From assembly GCF_005250615.1 (NCBI RefSeq), contig NZ_SULM01000008.1, positions 62,001 through 126,000 of the forward strand: 64,000 nucleotides of DNA, given 5' to 3'. A program made the translations under genes and the position numbers. Numbering within the stretch: the stretch's first letter is position 1; each line of letters starts with the position of its first letter. Shown piece after piece: positions 45,171-55,030 of the stretch. The DNA comes from Pseudomonas rhizoryzae (lineage in GTDB: Bacteria > Pseudomonadota > Gammaproteobacteria > Pseudomonadales > Pseudomonadaceae). The notes under the pieces were generated by a model that worked only from the letters and a program-made list of their open reading frames with translations, searched no databases and had not been told where the DNA came from.

Positions 45171-47517
45171 TTTCAGCCAACCTCGTCCTGCTATTCCTGA
45201 TGGCCGTATCGAAAGCCTGCATGGTGGTGTGCTGCAGGGCTGGGCCTGTGACTTAGCCCAACCGGACCTCAGGCTCGCACTCGAGGTTATGATCGATGGC
45301 GCCATCGTAGCCTTGGTACGCGCCGACGAATATCAAAGCGGGCCCTGTGTGGGCGACGGCTTCCATGGCTTTGCCATCCAGCTTCGCGAGACCTGGTTGG
45401 CCGATGCTCGACAGATCAGCGTGCGGGTGGCCAATGGTGGAGCGATCGTGGGGCATCCTCTAGAACTGCCGCTTTCCCCCGCGTGCGAGCCCTCGCTACC
45501 GGGTAGCCAAGTTTGGTATGGCGGTGGTCTGTTGGTCACTGGCTGGCTTTGGTCCGCGGCCGCGCCGGGGCTACACAAGGAAGTCAGAGCACGTCTGGGA
45601 GATAGGATCATCGCGCGATGCAGGGCCGATCTCTGGCATCCCGCGCTCAGCTATCGACCCGACGCCGATCATGGTTTTCGGTTGGAGCTGCCTTGGACGC
45701 TCGGCCATGGCGAGCGCCACGAAATCCATATCGAGGACGATCAGGGCGTAGCGCTGAAAGGCAGTCCCATTAGCGTCTGCTGCCAGGCGGAGGGACTCGG
45801 TGCCTTGCTCGAGGCCGGCTGGCCGGAACAGGCGGCACCCGAGTTGCGCGAGCTTGCCCTGCGTCTCGCGCAAGACTACGGACAGCGTTGTCCGCGCAGC
45901 GCAGGCTTTGGTCACTATCCCTACTGGTTCGCCCTGCATCAACGTTTGCCTGCGTTTCCTGCTCAGGTGGCGAGCCGACAGATCGCCGTATTGCTCTATG
46001 GTGAGGCTCAGGATTACGAGCGACATGCCTGCCTGGATAGCTTGAGTGCCCAACGGCTGGCGCCTAGCGGCCAGAAGATCGCCACCACCGATTTCGCCGG
46101 ATCGCTCCGGCAGTTGGTCGAGGAGGGGGCGGATGCTGTTTTGCTGTTGCCCTTTACCTCAAGACTGCTACCCCAGGCACTCGATCAACTGGCGTTGGGC
46201 TTATTGGGCCGCAACGACGATCCGCCCGCCGCCTGGGCGTTTGCCGATTGCGATCAGGATCAGCCCGATGGCAGCCACGGCAATCCCTGGTTCAAACCCA
46301 GTTGGGATCTGGATCTCTATCTGGGCACGGATTTGTTCTGCGAGGCCGCCCTGTTCGGCCGGACCGTCATCCTGCAGGCGTTGGCGACACTGGAGCAAAC
46401 GGCTGGTAAACACCGTGACCGCGAGGCGGTCCTTGCTGCCTTGGTCTGGGAGACCGTAAAGGGCGACTTATCCGTCGCTCGAGTGTCCCAGGTGCTCAGC
46501 CACCGCAGTGCCCTGTGTCCGGCGACCCCTGCCGAGTGCGATGCCCAGAAGCCCGAGCGTCTGGAGCGTATGAACTGGCTGCTGGAGCGGTTGCAACCTG
46601 GCAGTTACCTGAGCCGTCAGCACGGACTCACCGGGGCTCTGCGGGCTCATTGGCCCTTACCCGCACGATTACCCAAGGTGAGCCTCATCGTGCCCACCCG
46701 GAACGCTCACATCCTGTTGCAGGCGTGCATGGAGGGGTTATTGGAAGGTACGGACTATCCCGCCCTTGAGTTGATCGTCATCGACAACCAGAGTGACGAT
46801 CCCGCGACGCTGGACTACTTCGAAACGCTGAAAACACGCGGCGTAAGGGTTTTGGAGCATCCCTATCCCTTCAATTACGCCACCCTTAACAATCGTGGTG
46901 TGGAGATCGCCACGGGGGAGTATGTCGGCTTCATCAACAACGACATCGAAGTGCTCTCTCCAGACTGGCTGAAGGAAATGGTGAGTCTGGCTGCGCGGCC
47001 CGATGTGGGGGCTGTCGGCGCCAAGCTGCTGTGGAAGAATGGAATGGTGCAGCATGCGGGGGTAGTGGTTGGCATCAATGGTCTGGCTGCCCATACGGGA
47101 AACCATTGGTTGCGCGAAGATGCCGGCTACCTGGGTTTCAACCAACTGACCCGTCAGCAGAGTGCCTGTACCACGGCCTGTCTGTTGATGAGGCGCGACC
47201 TCTATCTCGGACTAGAAGGGATGGATGCTCAGCGCTATCCAGTGGCCTTCAATGACGTCGATTTGTGCCTGCGTATCGATGCATTGGGGCTGAAAGTACT
47301 CTGGACTCCCTTTGCCGAACTGATTCATGCCGAATCGGCGACGCGTGGAAAAGACACCTCATCCGAAAAGGCCGCCCGAGCACAGCGAGAGCAGCGGGCC
47401 CTGTATGAAACGTTCTCGTCGCAGGTCTTGGCGGACAGGTTCTACAGTCCGTCGCTGAATCAGGACTGGGCCCTTGGACCTTATGGCGGCCTCAACCTGG
47501 CGCTCGGGCGGGCATGA
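45163..47517 (+). CDS. Glycosyltransferase with two N-terminal beta-sandwich units and C-terminal GT2 domain
   Basis: 784 residues, start overlapping the previous stop by 8 nt. Two beta-sandwich units: residues about 5-75 (LHGGVLQGWACDLAQPDLRL) and about 95-185 (YGGGLLVTGWLWSAAAPG). A middle region of about 320 residues is poorly conserved. The GT2 domain (about 505-760) has VSLIVPTRNAHILL, LIVIDNQSDDPATL, VGFINNDIEVLSPDWL and PVAFNDVDLCLRI, all hallmarks of active rhamnosyl- or glucosyl-type GT2 enzymes. Part of the 42660-52292 unit. Confidence 0.85.
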   Translation: MNDFSQPRPAIPDGRIESLHGGVLQGWACDLAQPDLRLALEVMIDGAIVALVRADEYQSGPCVGDGFHGFAIQLRETWLADARQISVRVANGGAIVGHPLELPLSPACEPSLPGSQVWYGGGLLVTGWLWSAAAPGLHKEVRARLGDRIIARCRADLWHPALSYRPDADHGFRLELPWTLGHGERHEIHIEDDQGVALKGSPISVCCQAEGLGALLEAGWPEQAAPELRELALRLAQDYGQRCPRSAGFGHYPYWFALHQRLPAFPAQVASRQIAVLLYGEAQDYERHACLDSLSAQRLAPSGQKIATTDFAGSLRQLVEEGADAVLLLPFTSRLLPQALDQLALGLLGRNDDPPAAWAFADCDQDQPDGSHGNPWFKPSWDLDLYLGTDLFCEAALFGRTVILQALATLEQTAGKHRDREAVLAALVWETVKGDLSVARVSQVLSHRSALCPATPAECDAQKPERLERMNWLLERLQPGSYLSRQHGLTGALRAHWPLPARLPKVSLIVPTRNAHILLQACMEGLLEGTDYPALELIVIDNQSDDPATLDYFETLKTRGVRVLEHPYPFNYATLNNRGVEIATGEYVGFINNDIEVLSPDWLKEMVSLAARPDVGAVGAKLLWKNGMVQHAGVVVGINGLAAHTGNHWLREDAGYLGFNQLTRQQSACTTACLLMRRDLYLGLEGMDAQRYPVAFNDVDLCLRIDALGLKVLWTPFAELIHAESATRGKDTSSEKAARAQREQRALYETFSSQVLADRFYSPSLNQDWALGPYGGLNLALGRA

Positions 47518-49322
47518 CCATGGACCTGGCTGAGCTCTGGCAGGCTGGACCTCAGGAGCTGAGCGGCAAGGATTACTATCGAACTCGCATCGATCGCCTG
47601 GCAGTAGCGGGCGTGGCATCGTTCTATCGGCTGTTCCTGCTCATCTGGCAAACACGGTCGCTAGACCTCCAGCTCCGCTTCCCCTTGCACGATGACGAGG
47701 CCAGAGGCGCCTATCTTGGGTGGTTGATTACCTCGGGCGGTCGGGAATACACCGCGCTACGAGAACTGGAAGAGTTCTGGGCCGAACTCTCCGGGCGCGC
47801 CTCTTTGCCTGATACGCCTTGGTCGGGTGGTCTGTCACGGGTAATCGTCGCCTTGATCCGCCAGCGCGAGGATCTGGGAATCTCGGCCGGCCTGGCGCAA
47901 GAGCGGGAGCAGTGGGCGGCGCTGGTCTGGTTTTTCTTCAGTGGCGGCTATCGCGAGATAACGCCCGAATGCCTGGAGATTCCCTTTTGGCAGAAGAGCT
48001 TCTTCATTGACTCTGCTGAGCTGGAGAACACCCGGTTTGCCAGACTTCTGCATTCGGCTCGGTGTGATCTGCAACAGGCCTTCAACCTGGCGACGGAGCA
48101 GGGCAGAGCAGGATACAGAAACTGGCTGCGCCATAGCGGCAGACAGGAAACTCCACTCGACTCCTTCTTCGACGCCAGCCGCCTTGCCTGGCCTGCCGAA
48201 AAGGGCGGCGACCCTCAGCCGTTTGGAGTGAATCTGATTGGTTACGCCTATGGCGAACTGGGTATCGGAGAGGACCTGCGGATGGCCGCGAGGTCCCTTG
48301 AGGCCGCCGGCATTCCCTTTCTGGTAATCAATGTGAGTCCGGGCGCTGATACCGACGAAGGCGACCATAGCGTCTCACACTGGGTGACTTCGAAGCCCCG
48401 CTTTCGATACAACCTGATCTGCCTGACCGCCCTCGAGCATGCCAGGGTCTATCTGGAGCAGGGCAGCAGCCTGTTTGCCGGGCGCTACAACATCGGTTAT
48501 TGGCCCTGGGAACTGCAACGCTGGCCGGCCGCCTGGAAGCACTGTTTTGCCCTGGTCGACGAAGTCTGGGCTTCGAGCAAGTATATCGAGACCGCTCTGT
48601 TGGCCGCTGCGGACATTCCGATTTGCTGGATGCCCATGGCCGTCGAGGTACCGAATAGCGAGCCTCGGGATATCGTGCGCAGCCGTTTTGGCCTGGAGCC
48701 AGGACGTTATTACTTCGTGTTTTCTTTTGATGGCGGATCTTCGTTCAAGCGCAAGAACCCTATCGCCGTCATAAGCGCCTTTCAGGAGGCCTTCGCTAGG
48801 CATGATGCCTCCGTCGGCTTGGTCGTGAAGTGCATGAGGGCGGCTAAAGACCTGGCTGCCTGGGACGAGCTGCAGGATCTCGTGGCGGGCGATGACCGTG
48901 TCGTCCTGATTGACCGGGTTCTCGCCAAAGACGATGTCTTGGCACTTTATTCCGCCTGCAACTGCTTCGTTTCGCTCCATCGTGCGGAAGGCTTTGGCCG
49001 TGGCATCGCTGAAGCCATGCTGCTGGGCCTGGATGTGGTGGCCTCTGCAGCGGGCGGCAACGTCGACTTCTGCACGGCTGTCGCAGGAATAGAACTCATC
49101 CCTTGCCAGATGGTGGAAACGAGCGCGATGGACTATCTCGAAGGCGCTGCCAATTGCTGGGGAGAGCCTTCTCACCTCGACGCGGTAAGGGCTCTGCAAA
49201 ACAGCGTGTGCAAAACAGAACATCTTGCTGATCGGTGTAAGAAGTTGGTCGGATTTTCCCCCGGAACGGTTGGTAGCCGATATGCAACGAGATTTTTGGA
49301 GCTGGAGCAGCAGAGGCGATAA
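47514..49322 (+). CDS. GT4 family glycosyltransferase with N-terminal helical domain
   Basis: 602 residues, ATGA overlap with the preceding gene. The first ~225 residues are mainly helical (YRLFLLIWQTRSLDLQLRF) with no clear match. From about 237 a GT-B fold begins VNLIGYAYGELGIGEDLRMAA; the C-terminal half has YYFVFSFDGGSSFKRKNPIA near residue 400 and FVSLHRAEGFGRGIAEAMLLG near 485, the GT4 donor-binding block. The same GT4 pattern ends the 49329 protein, so the two are related. Confidence 0.84.
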   Translation: MTMDLAELWQAGPQELSGKDYYRTRIDRLAVAGVASFYRLFLLIWQTRSLDLQLRFPLHDDEARGAYLGWLITSGGREYTALRELEEFWAELSGRASLPDTPWSGGLSRVIVALIRQREDLGISAGLAQEREQWAALVWFFFSGGYREITPECLEIPFWQKSFFIDSAELENTRFARLLHSARCDLQQAFNLATEQGRAGYRNWLRHSGRQETPLDSFFDASRLAWPAEKGGDPQPFGVNLIGYAYGELGIGEDLRMAARSLEAAGIPFLVINVSPGADTDEGDHSVSHWVTSKPRFRYNLICLTALEHARVYLEQGSSLFAGRYNIGYWPWELQRWPAAWKHCFALVDEVWASSKYIETALLAAADIPICWMPMAVEVPNSEPRDIVRSRFGLEPGRYYFVFSFDGGSSFKRKNPIAVISAFQEAFARHDASVGLVVKCMRAAKDLAAWDELQDLVAGDDRVVLIDRVLAKDDVLALYSACNCFVSLHRAEGFGRGIAEAMLLGLDVVASAAGGNVDFCTAVAGIELIPCQMVETSAMDYLEGAANCWGEPSHLDAVRALQNSVCKTEHLADRCKKLVGFSPGTVGSRYATRFLELEQQRR

Positions 49323-49328
49323 GGCCAA

Positions 49329-52292
49329 ATGGAAAGTAAGTTCATCGGGTGCGTCGACACCAGCGCAACGAAACGTATAGAGGGGTGGGCCTATGACAGG
49401 AGCGCCCCTCTTGAGCGTGTAAGGGTTCTCGCCGTCCAGTCCGGAAAAGTTCTGGCCGCTACGGTGGCAAACAAATTCAGGGCTGATTTGAAGAGCATCC
49501 TGGATAGCGATGGTTGTCAGGGATTCAGCCTCGAACTGCCGAGTTTGAAATCTTTCGAACCGATCAGCGTCCTGGTTCAGGATAGCCAATACGAGCTGAC
49601 CAATAGTCCGGTAATAGCCAATCTCGAAGATGCCTTGACCTGCATGCAGGACTCGGGTCTCTATGAGTTGTCTGGAAGTGACGTGCTACCTGAGGAGCTG
49701 CGCAAGATCACCACGATTAGAAACTCTTATGCGCAGTTACTAGGACGTTTGCCCAGCGCTGAAGAGGCCAAGAACGCCATTGCCTTTCTAGTGGAGAAAA
49801 GCGTATTCGAGCTGGTCCTGTCCATTCTCTACTCCGAAGAATTTTTGAGCCGCAAGCGCGACTTCGGCAAGCTTCCCCAGGCGTTGGTTAGTCTGGCGCT
49901 GGCAGCCGATGGGTTGACCGCCAATTGGGAACGCCTCCTTTATTGCTTGTCACGCACTGCCAATCTGGGTGACTCGCAACAGCTAAGCCAGTTGCTTCAG
50001 GACTGGGCAACCGCCCCTGTGCTGGGCTGCTTTACGCTAAATGAGGCCAATGACGTCGTCGGTTGGGCCATAGATGTCAGGAATCCCTACTTGGCAGTCT
50101 CCTTGAGCCTGGAGTTCGGTGGCGAGATTCGCCATACGGAAACAGCCGGTGCGCCTTATAGTCTCGCTTTCCATTTTCCGCAGTTGGCTGGTGCGAGTCC
50201 GTCCAAACTTCCGGCGATCGTGGCGAATGGATGTCCGCTTCAATTCCTGAAGACAACGATAACGCCTTTCGAGCTGCTCCTAAAAAAGGTCACTCTCTAT
50301 CACACGGTCATGTGGGATGCACTGATTCGCTCGAATGCGTCCGCTGTGCTGAGGCAGGACTCTATCTTGAGTCTGCAGGGTGATGGCAGTCATTCCTACA
50401 TTTCCAAGTATATGGAGCATGTCTATCATGAGCGCTTTGGCAAGGCTGCGAATGTGCAATCACTCAAGGGACGATCTGAGCTGGTCAGCTGGTATGTCAA
50501 TGAGTTTCGTGAGCAGTGGCAGGGCAACACGGTCTTTCCGGTTTCTGCAGGTTTCGCCGAACACATGCAGGAAGGCTGCTTCAACGATGAGGTAACCGAG
50601 CTGTTCGTATCGAGGCTGCTATTCCTGTTCTGGAAGAAGCATGAAGTGGAAAAGGACAGTCTGTTTTCCAGGTTGAAATACATGCATCTGCTGTATCGCC
50701 TGGTTTCTTCGCCCAATGCAGGATCTGTCGCTTTCCTGAGATTGTGCGGTGAGCGCTTGATCCAGCCACTGCAGGCCCGCCATCCTGATTCTTCCCGTTT
50801 GCCATTCGATATCAACTGGTACTGGCGAATTGCGTTGGCCGAGGAGCTTCAGGAAGTCGGTACAGGGGAATTCTCGGCCGCCAGATACGTAGAATTCACC
50901 TTCAACAAGGTTTTTTTCTGTTGTGCCTCGGGCTTTCATGTCGATCTACTCCCTGCTGCCTGGCTCGACTATTGGAGGGACGATATCGGTGATGGCCTGG
51001 GCAGAGCCGAACTAGTCATGGCTAAGGCCTTACTGGGCTACGAGCCTCGTCTCGAGGTGGCGAAACAGTGGTTGGCGGAGGTTTTGTATAGACGCTATCC
51101 GCAGCTCCAGATACTGAAGCCTGTGGAGAGCGATGAAAGGACCGGTCGGCTGTCAGGTCGCATGAGAGCCTTGATTGAGGGGGTACGGCAGATTGAAAAC
51201 AAGGTCTTCGTGGTAGGTCATACCTCGCAGACCGGACTAGGCGCCAACTTGCGCATGACGGTAGAGGCACTCAAAGGTATCAATATCAGGCCGGCTATCG
51301 TTTCTGTCGATAAGGGTGAGCTCGAACTCGGTGAGGAGCAGTGCCGAGAGGCTACAGATGTCGAACGGCCGGTGATCATCTTTCATGTCAATGCGGACCG
51401 AATTCCCTACGAATGTTCGAGACTTCCAGCGGACTTGCTGGAAAAGGCCCATAAAATCGGCTTCTTCCTCTGGGAGACGTCCAGTCCGCCCGCCAGTCAT
51501 AGGCTGGGTCTCGAGCTGATGAATGAGGTCTGGGTTCCCACGACTTACCTGCAAGACATCTATTCCCGAATCACCACTACGCCGATAGTCAATGTGCGGA
51601 AAGGGATCTCCCTGCCAACTTCCTTCGAGGCTTTCGAGCGCAAGGATATCGGCCTGTCTGACGAGGATTTCGTATTTCTGTCGATTGGCGACTTTCACAG
51701 CTCGATACCCAGGAAAAACCCGCTCTCCGTGGTGCAAGCCTTCAAGGCAGCGTTTTCATCTGGAGAGAACGTAAAGCTGGTCTTGAAGATCAGGAACGTA
51801 GACTTCGATCACTGGTGTAATCAGGGCGGATATTGGAACAGGGTGCTGGAGGCCATCGGTGGAGATGAACGTATCACTATCCTCGACCATGATCTGTCCG
51901 CCTCTCACTATTGGGGGTTAATGGACAGCTGTGACGCCTTCGTTTCGTTGCACAAATCGGAGGGCTTCGGCTACGGCATCGCCCATGCGATGTTGCTGGG
52001 GAAACCCACCATCGTGTCTGATTACTCGGGGTCTAAGGATTTTTGCAGCGACGCGACCAGTTTCTTGGTTGAGGTCGAGGAAGTTCTCGTTGAAGAGAGC
52101 GAGATGCCCTCTGTGGTTGCCGGAGCAGTCTGGGGTATGCCCTCCGTGGACGCGGCGGCGATCCAAATGCGCAGGGTCTACCAAGACAGCGGGGAGGCCC
52201 AGCGACGAGCAACGAACTCGCTGGAATTCATGAGCACAAACTATTCTCTGGCAGCCCTTTCCCGTATGTACGCCTCTAGGCTGGGTCTTTAG
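49329..52292 (+). CDS. Beta-sandwich / DUF4214-like / GT4 glycosyltransferase
   Basis: 987 residues, 6 bp after the preceding gene; no strong Shine-Dalgarno. Residues about 5-75 are the beta-sandwich unit (RIEGWAYDRSAPLERVRV). About 125-175 resembles one DUF4214 repeat (IRNSYAQLLGRLPSAEEAKN...SILYSEEFLSR). About 225-300 may be a second sandwich (NDVVGWAIDVRNPYLAV). The GT4 domain (about 620-987) begins KVFVVGHTSQTGLGANLRM and has SIGDFHSSIPRKNPLSVV and FVSLHKSEGFGYGIAHAMLLG. GC content is visibly lower than in the neighbouring operons. Combining DUF4214 with a cytoplasmic glycosyltransferase links the domain to glycan synthesis. Confidence 0.8.
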   Translation: MESKFIGCVDTSATKRIEGWAYDRSAPLERVRVLAVQSGKVLAATVANKFRADLKSILDSDGCQGFSLELPSLKSFEPISVLVQDSQYELTNSPVIANLEDALTCMQDSGLYELSGSDVLPEELRKITTIRNSYAQLLGRLPSAEEAKNAIAFLVEKSVFELVLSILYSEEFLSRKRDFGKLPQALVSLALAADGLTANWERLLYCLSRTANLGDSQQLSQLLQDWATAPVLGCFTLNEANDVVGWAIDVRNPYLAVSLSLEFGGEIRHTETAGAPYSLAFHFPQLAGASPSKLPAIVANGCPLQFLKTTITPFELLLKKVTLYHTVMWDALIRSNASAVLRQDSILSLQGDGSHSYISKYMEHVYHERFGKAANVQSLKGRSELVSWYVNEFREQWQGNTVFPVSAGFAEHMQEGCFNDEVTELFVSRLLFLFWKKHEVEKDSLFSRLKYMHLLYRLVSSPNAGSVAFLRLCGERLIQPLQARHPDSSRLPFDINWYWRIALAEELQEVGTGEFSAARYVEFTFNKVFFCCASGFHVDLLPAAWLDYWRDDIGDGLGRAELVMAKALLGYEPRLEVAKQWLAEVLYRRYPQLQILKPVESDERTGRLSGRMRALIEGVRQIENKVFVVGHTSQTGLGANLRMTVEALKGINIRPAIVSVDKGELELGEEQCREATDVERPVIIFHVNADRIPYECSRLPADLLEKAHKIGFFLWETSSPPASHRLGLELMNEVWVPTTYLQDIYSRITTTPIVNVRKGISLPTSFEAFERKDIGLSDEDFVFLSIGDFHSSIPRKNPLSVVQAFKAAFSSGENVKLVLKIRNVDFDHWCNQGGYWNRVLEAIGGDERITILDHDLSASHYWGLMDSCDAFVSLHKSEGFGYGIAHAMLLGKPTIVSDYSGSKDFCSDATSFLVEVEEVLVEESEMPSVVAGAVWGMPSVDAAAIQMRRVYQDSGEAQRRATNSLEFMSTNYSLAALSRMYASRLGL

Positions 52293-52439
52293 CCACGAAG
52301 TGCCGACAGGGCGGTGACACGTCTTTAGCGTTGCCTCCGCTGTCGGTTCTGTCACCAGCACGAAACCATAACGGCAGATGAGCGCCGACTACCTAGGCTT
52401 GAGGGTTTGCTTTGGTCACAATGAAGGTGATCGAGCGCT

Positions 52440-52481
52440 GCAAGCAGGGGGAAGCCACTGCGGTGGCTTCCCCCTGCTTGC
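52440..52481. terminator. Long hairpin next to tRNA-Thr
   Basis: Perfect 19-bp stem around a TGCG loop. It lies just past the tRNA 3' end in the minus direction and 148 bp past the last glycosyltransferase gene. No T run follows on either strand, so the terminator role rests on stem strength and position. Confidence 0.6.
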
Positions 52482-52493
52482 GTCTTGAAAAGA

Positions 52494-52569
<76 letters not shown>

Positions 52570-52687
52570 AAGGGGGACGCCATTATAGCCATGGAAAAGC
52601 CCTTGTAAACCAAGGATGTGCGTTCATTAAGCCTCGTGTAAGCGCCGAACCGGTAGAATGGGGCAAAGAGCTTGCGAGGAGCCGCTG

Positions 52688-53032
52688 ATGAGAACGAAGA
52701 CCCTGGCCTTGCTGGCCGCTGCTCTGGCTGGCTGTACCAGTCAGGCGAACCTTGAGCGCAATCCGCCGATGGAGTTGCGTACGGGCAAGAGTGCCGAAGA
52801 CTATCGCGGCTGCCTGGTCGCCGGGCTGGAGAAGGACGGTCGCCATGTGGTGGTCCAGCCGCAGGGAAACAGCCAGCGGGTGCTGGTGGACAGCAAGGTG
52901 CCTGGGGCGACCGCGGCGATCATCGATATTGGATCGGCGTCACGGGGGACGCGGATTCAGTTGCGTGAGCAGATGGCGAACAATCCGCTGCGGCCGCGAA
53001 CCATCTTGACGGCGGTGAAGGATTGTCTGTGA
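52688..53032 (+). CDS. Small predicted lipoprotein
   Basis: 114 residues from ATG 52688 (GAGGAG 6 nt upstream). The signal peptide ends in the lipobox LAGC (Cys about residue 17), so it should be lipidated. The mature part is a small beta-rich domain (RGCLVAGLEKDGRHVVVQPQ) with two further Cys near each end. Function is unknown; similar short lipoproteins are common in Pseudomonas. It is unrelated in composition to the surface cluster. Confidence 0.8.
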   Translation: MRTKTLALLAAALAGCTSQANLERNPPMELRTGKSAEDYRGCLVAGLEKDGRHVVVQPQGNSQRVLVDSKVPGATAAIIDIGSASRGTRIQLREQMANNPLRPRTILTAVKDCL

Positions 53033-53044
53033 GGTGAGGCTGTC

Positions 53045-53085
53045 CTCACCCCGGCTCTCTCCCGGAGGGAGAGGGGAAGGAACGG
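53045..53085. repeat. REP-like intergenic element
   Basis: CTCACCCC followed by a 7-bp hairpin CTCTCCC GGA GGGAGAG (53057-53073) and GGGAAGG. This family of CTCTCCC/GGGAGAG elements is widespread in pseudomonads; a related hairpin lies at 54959-54980. Confidence 0.55.
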
Positions 53086-53126
53086 CCCACCCGACAGGTA
53101 ACTTGGTACACCGAAAGTCAGATACG

Positions 53127-53155
53127 AGAAGGGCGCCAATTGGCGCCCTTCTTGC
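53127..53155. terminator. Bidirectional terminator between lipoprotein gene and betA
   Basis: 26-nt perfect palindrome centred on CCAATTGG (53127-53152), ending in TTCTT on the plus strand and an equivalent run on the minus strand. It is located between convergent genes. Confidence 0.75.
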
Positions 53156-53170
53156 GTTATACCACTGCGA

Positions 53171-54907
53171 TCAGGCAGCGGGTTGGTCGCGGCGTTGCGG
53201 TGCAGCAGTGCCCTGAGCGCTCACATTACGCAGCGGGGTACCGCGTACCGGCGCGCCGTTGGCGACGTAGTAGGCGGCGTTGCTGCGCGGCAGCGGGGTG
53301 CGGCCGCGGATTTTGTCGGCGATCTTCTCGGCGATCATGATGGTCGGGGCATTGAGGTTGCCCGTCGCTATGATCGGCATGATGGAGGCGTCCACCACGC
53401 GCAGGCCTTCCAGGCCGTGCACGCGACCGGCGCCGTCGACCACGGCCATGTCGTCGGTCCCCATCTTGTTGGAGCAGGAGGGGTGGTAGGCGGTCTCGGC
53501 ATGGGAGCGCACGAAGGCGTCCAACTGGGCATCGGTCACGCAATCGCGGCCCGGGTTGATCTCTTCGCCGCGGTAGGGGTCCAGCGCCGGCTGGTGCATG
53601 ATCTCGCGGGTCAGGCGGATGCCGTCGCGGAATTCGCGCCAGTCCTGCTCGGTGCTCATGTAGTTGAACAGGATGCTCGGGTGCTGGCGCGGATCGCGCG
53701 AGGTCAACTCGATACGGCCGCGGCTGGGCGATCTCATGGAGCCGACGTGGGCCTGGAAGCCATGGGCTTCGATGGCGTTGCTGCCGTTGTAATTGATGGC
53801 GATCGGCAGGAAGTGGTACTGGATGTTGGGCCAGTCGAACTCTTCGCTGGAGCGGATGAAGCCGCCCGCCTCGAAGTGGTTGGTGGCGCCCAGGCCGGTG
53901 CCCTTGAGCATCCATTCCAGACCGATCTGCGGCTGGTTGTACCACTTCAGCGCCGGATAGAGGGAGACCGGCTGCTTGCATTCGTACTGCAGGTACATCT
54001 CCAGGTGATCCTGCAGATTCTGGCCGACGCCGGGCAGGTCCAGTACCAGTGGGATGTCGAAGCGACGCAGCAGCGGCGCGGGGCCGACACCGGAGCGCTG
54101 CAGGATCTGCGGTGAGGCGATGGCGCCGGCGCAGAGCAGTACCTCGCGGCGGGCGCGCACGGTGATGGCTTCCAGCGCATCGCCCTTCAGGTAGGCCACG
54201 CCAGAGGCGCGCTTGCCGTCGAAGAGGATGCGGTCGGTGGTGGCGTGGGTGACGATGGTCAGGTTCGGGCGACCCTTGGCCTGGTCTAGGTAGCCGCGGG
54301 CGGTGCTGGAGCGACGGCCGTCCGGGGTGACGAAACGGTCCATCGGACCGAAGCCTTCCTGCTGGTAGCCGTTGAGATCGGTGGTGCGCGGGTAGCCGGC
54401 CTGGACGCCGGCCTCGACCATGGCTTCGAACAGCGGATTGGCGTTTGGCTTGGCGGTGGTCACCGAGACCGGACCGTCGCCGCCATGCCAGTCGTTGGCA
54501 CCGGCGTCGCGTTTCTCGGCCTTGCGGAAGTAGGGCAGGCAGTCCAGGTAGGTCCAGTCTTCCAGGCCATCGAGCTGCGCCCACTGGTCGTAGTCCAGGG
54601 CGTTGCCGCGGATATAGCACATGCCGTTGATCAGCGAGGAGCCACCCAGGCCCTTGCCGCGGCCGCATTCCATCCGGCGGTTGTCCATGTGCGGCTCGGG
54701 CTCGGTCTGGTAGGCCCAGTTGTATCTCTTGCCCTGCAGCGGATAGGCCAGGGCTGCCGGCATCTGGGTGCGGAAGTCCAGGCGATAGTCGGGGCCACCG
54801 GCTTCCAGCAGCAGGACGGTTACGTCCTTATCCTCGGTCAGGCGGGTTGCCAAGACGTTACCGGCCGAGCCGGCGCCAATGACGATGTAATCGAATTCTT
54901 GGGCCAT
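53171..54907 (-). CDS. betA: Choline dehydrogenase
   Basis: 578 residues, GMC oxidoreductase family. N-terminal FAD-binding [21 protein letters not shown] signature [20 protein letters not shown] near residue 85, second signature [16 protein letters not shown] near 262, and C-terminal HPSCSNKMG with [11 protein letters not shown]. It oxidises choline to betaine aldehyde at the inner membrane. Last gene of betIBA, 123 bp after betB. Start is supported by AGAGGAG upstream. Confidence 0.96.
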   Translation of the reverse strand: MAQEFDYIVIGAGSAGNVLATRLTEDKDVTVLLLEAGGPDYRLDFRTQMPAALAYPLQGKRYNWAYQTEPEPHMDNRRMECGRGKGLGGSSLINGMCYIRGNALDYDQWAQLDGLEDWTYLDCLPYFRKAEKRDAGANDWHGGDGPVSVTTAKPNANPLFEAMVEAGVQAGYPRTTDLNGYQQEGFGPMDRFVTPDGRRSSTARGYLDQAKGRPNLTIVTHATTDRILFDGKRASGVAYLKGDALEAITVRARREVLLCAGAIASPQILQRSGVGPAPLLRRFDIPLVLDLPGVGQNLQDHLEMYLQYECKQPVSLYPALKWYNQPQIGLEWMLKGTGLGATNHFEAGGFIRSSEEFDWPNIQYHFLPIAINYNGSNAIEAHGFQAHVGSMRSPSRGRIELTSRDPRQHPSILFNYMSTEQDWREFRDGIRLTREIMHQPALDPYRGEEINPGRDCVTDAQLDAFVRSHAETAYHPSCSNKMGTDDMAVVDGAGRVHGLEGLRVVDASIMPIIATGNLNAPTIMIAEKIADKIRGRTPLPRSNAAYYVANGAPVRGTPLRNVSAQGTAAPQRRDQPAA

Positions 54908-54958
54908 GAAGGTTCTCCTCTTAGCTGTGGGCGCGGACCTCGGGTCCCTGGCCCCCGG

Positions 54959-54980
54959 CCCCTCTTCGGGCGAAGAGGGG
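54959..54980. repeat. REP-like hairpin between betB and betA
   Basis: 9-bp stem CCCCTCTTC/GAAGAGGGG with a GGGC loop, in the GC-rich spacer; similar in type to the element at 53045. It may modulate betB/betA transcript ends. Confidence 0.5.
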
Positions 54981-55030
54981 AGAAAGCGACCCCTCCACGG
55001 CGGCGGGAGGGGGGCAGGCTAGCGATATGC

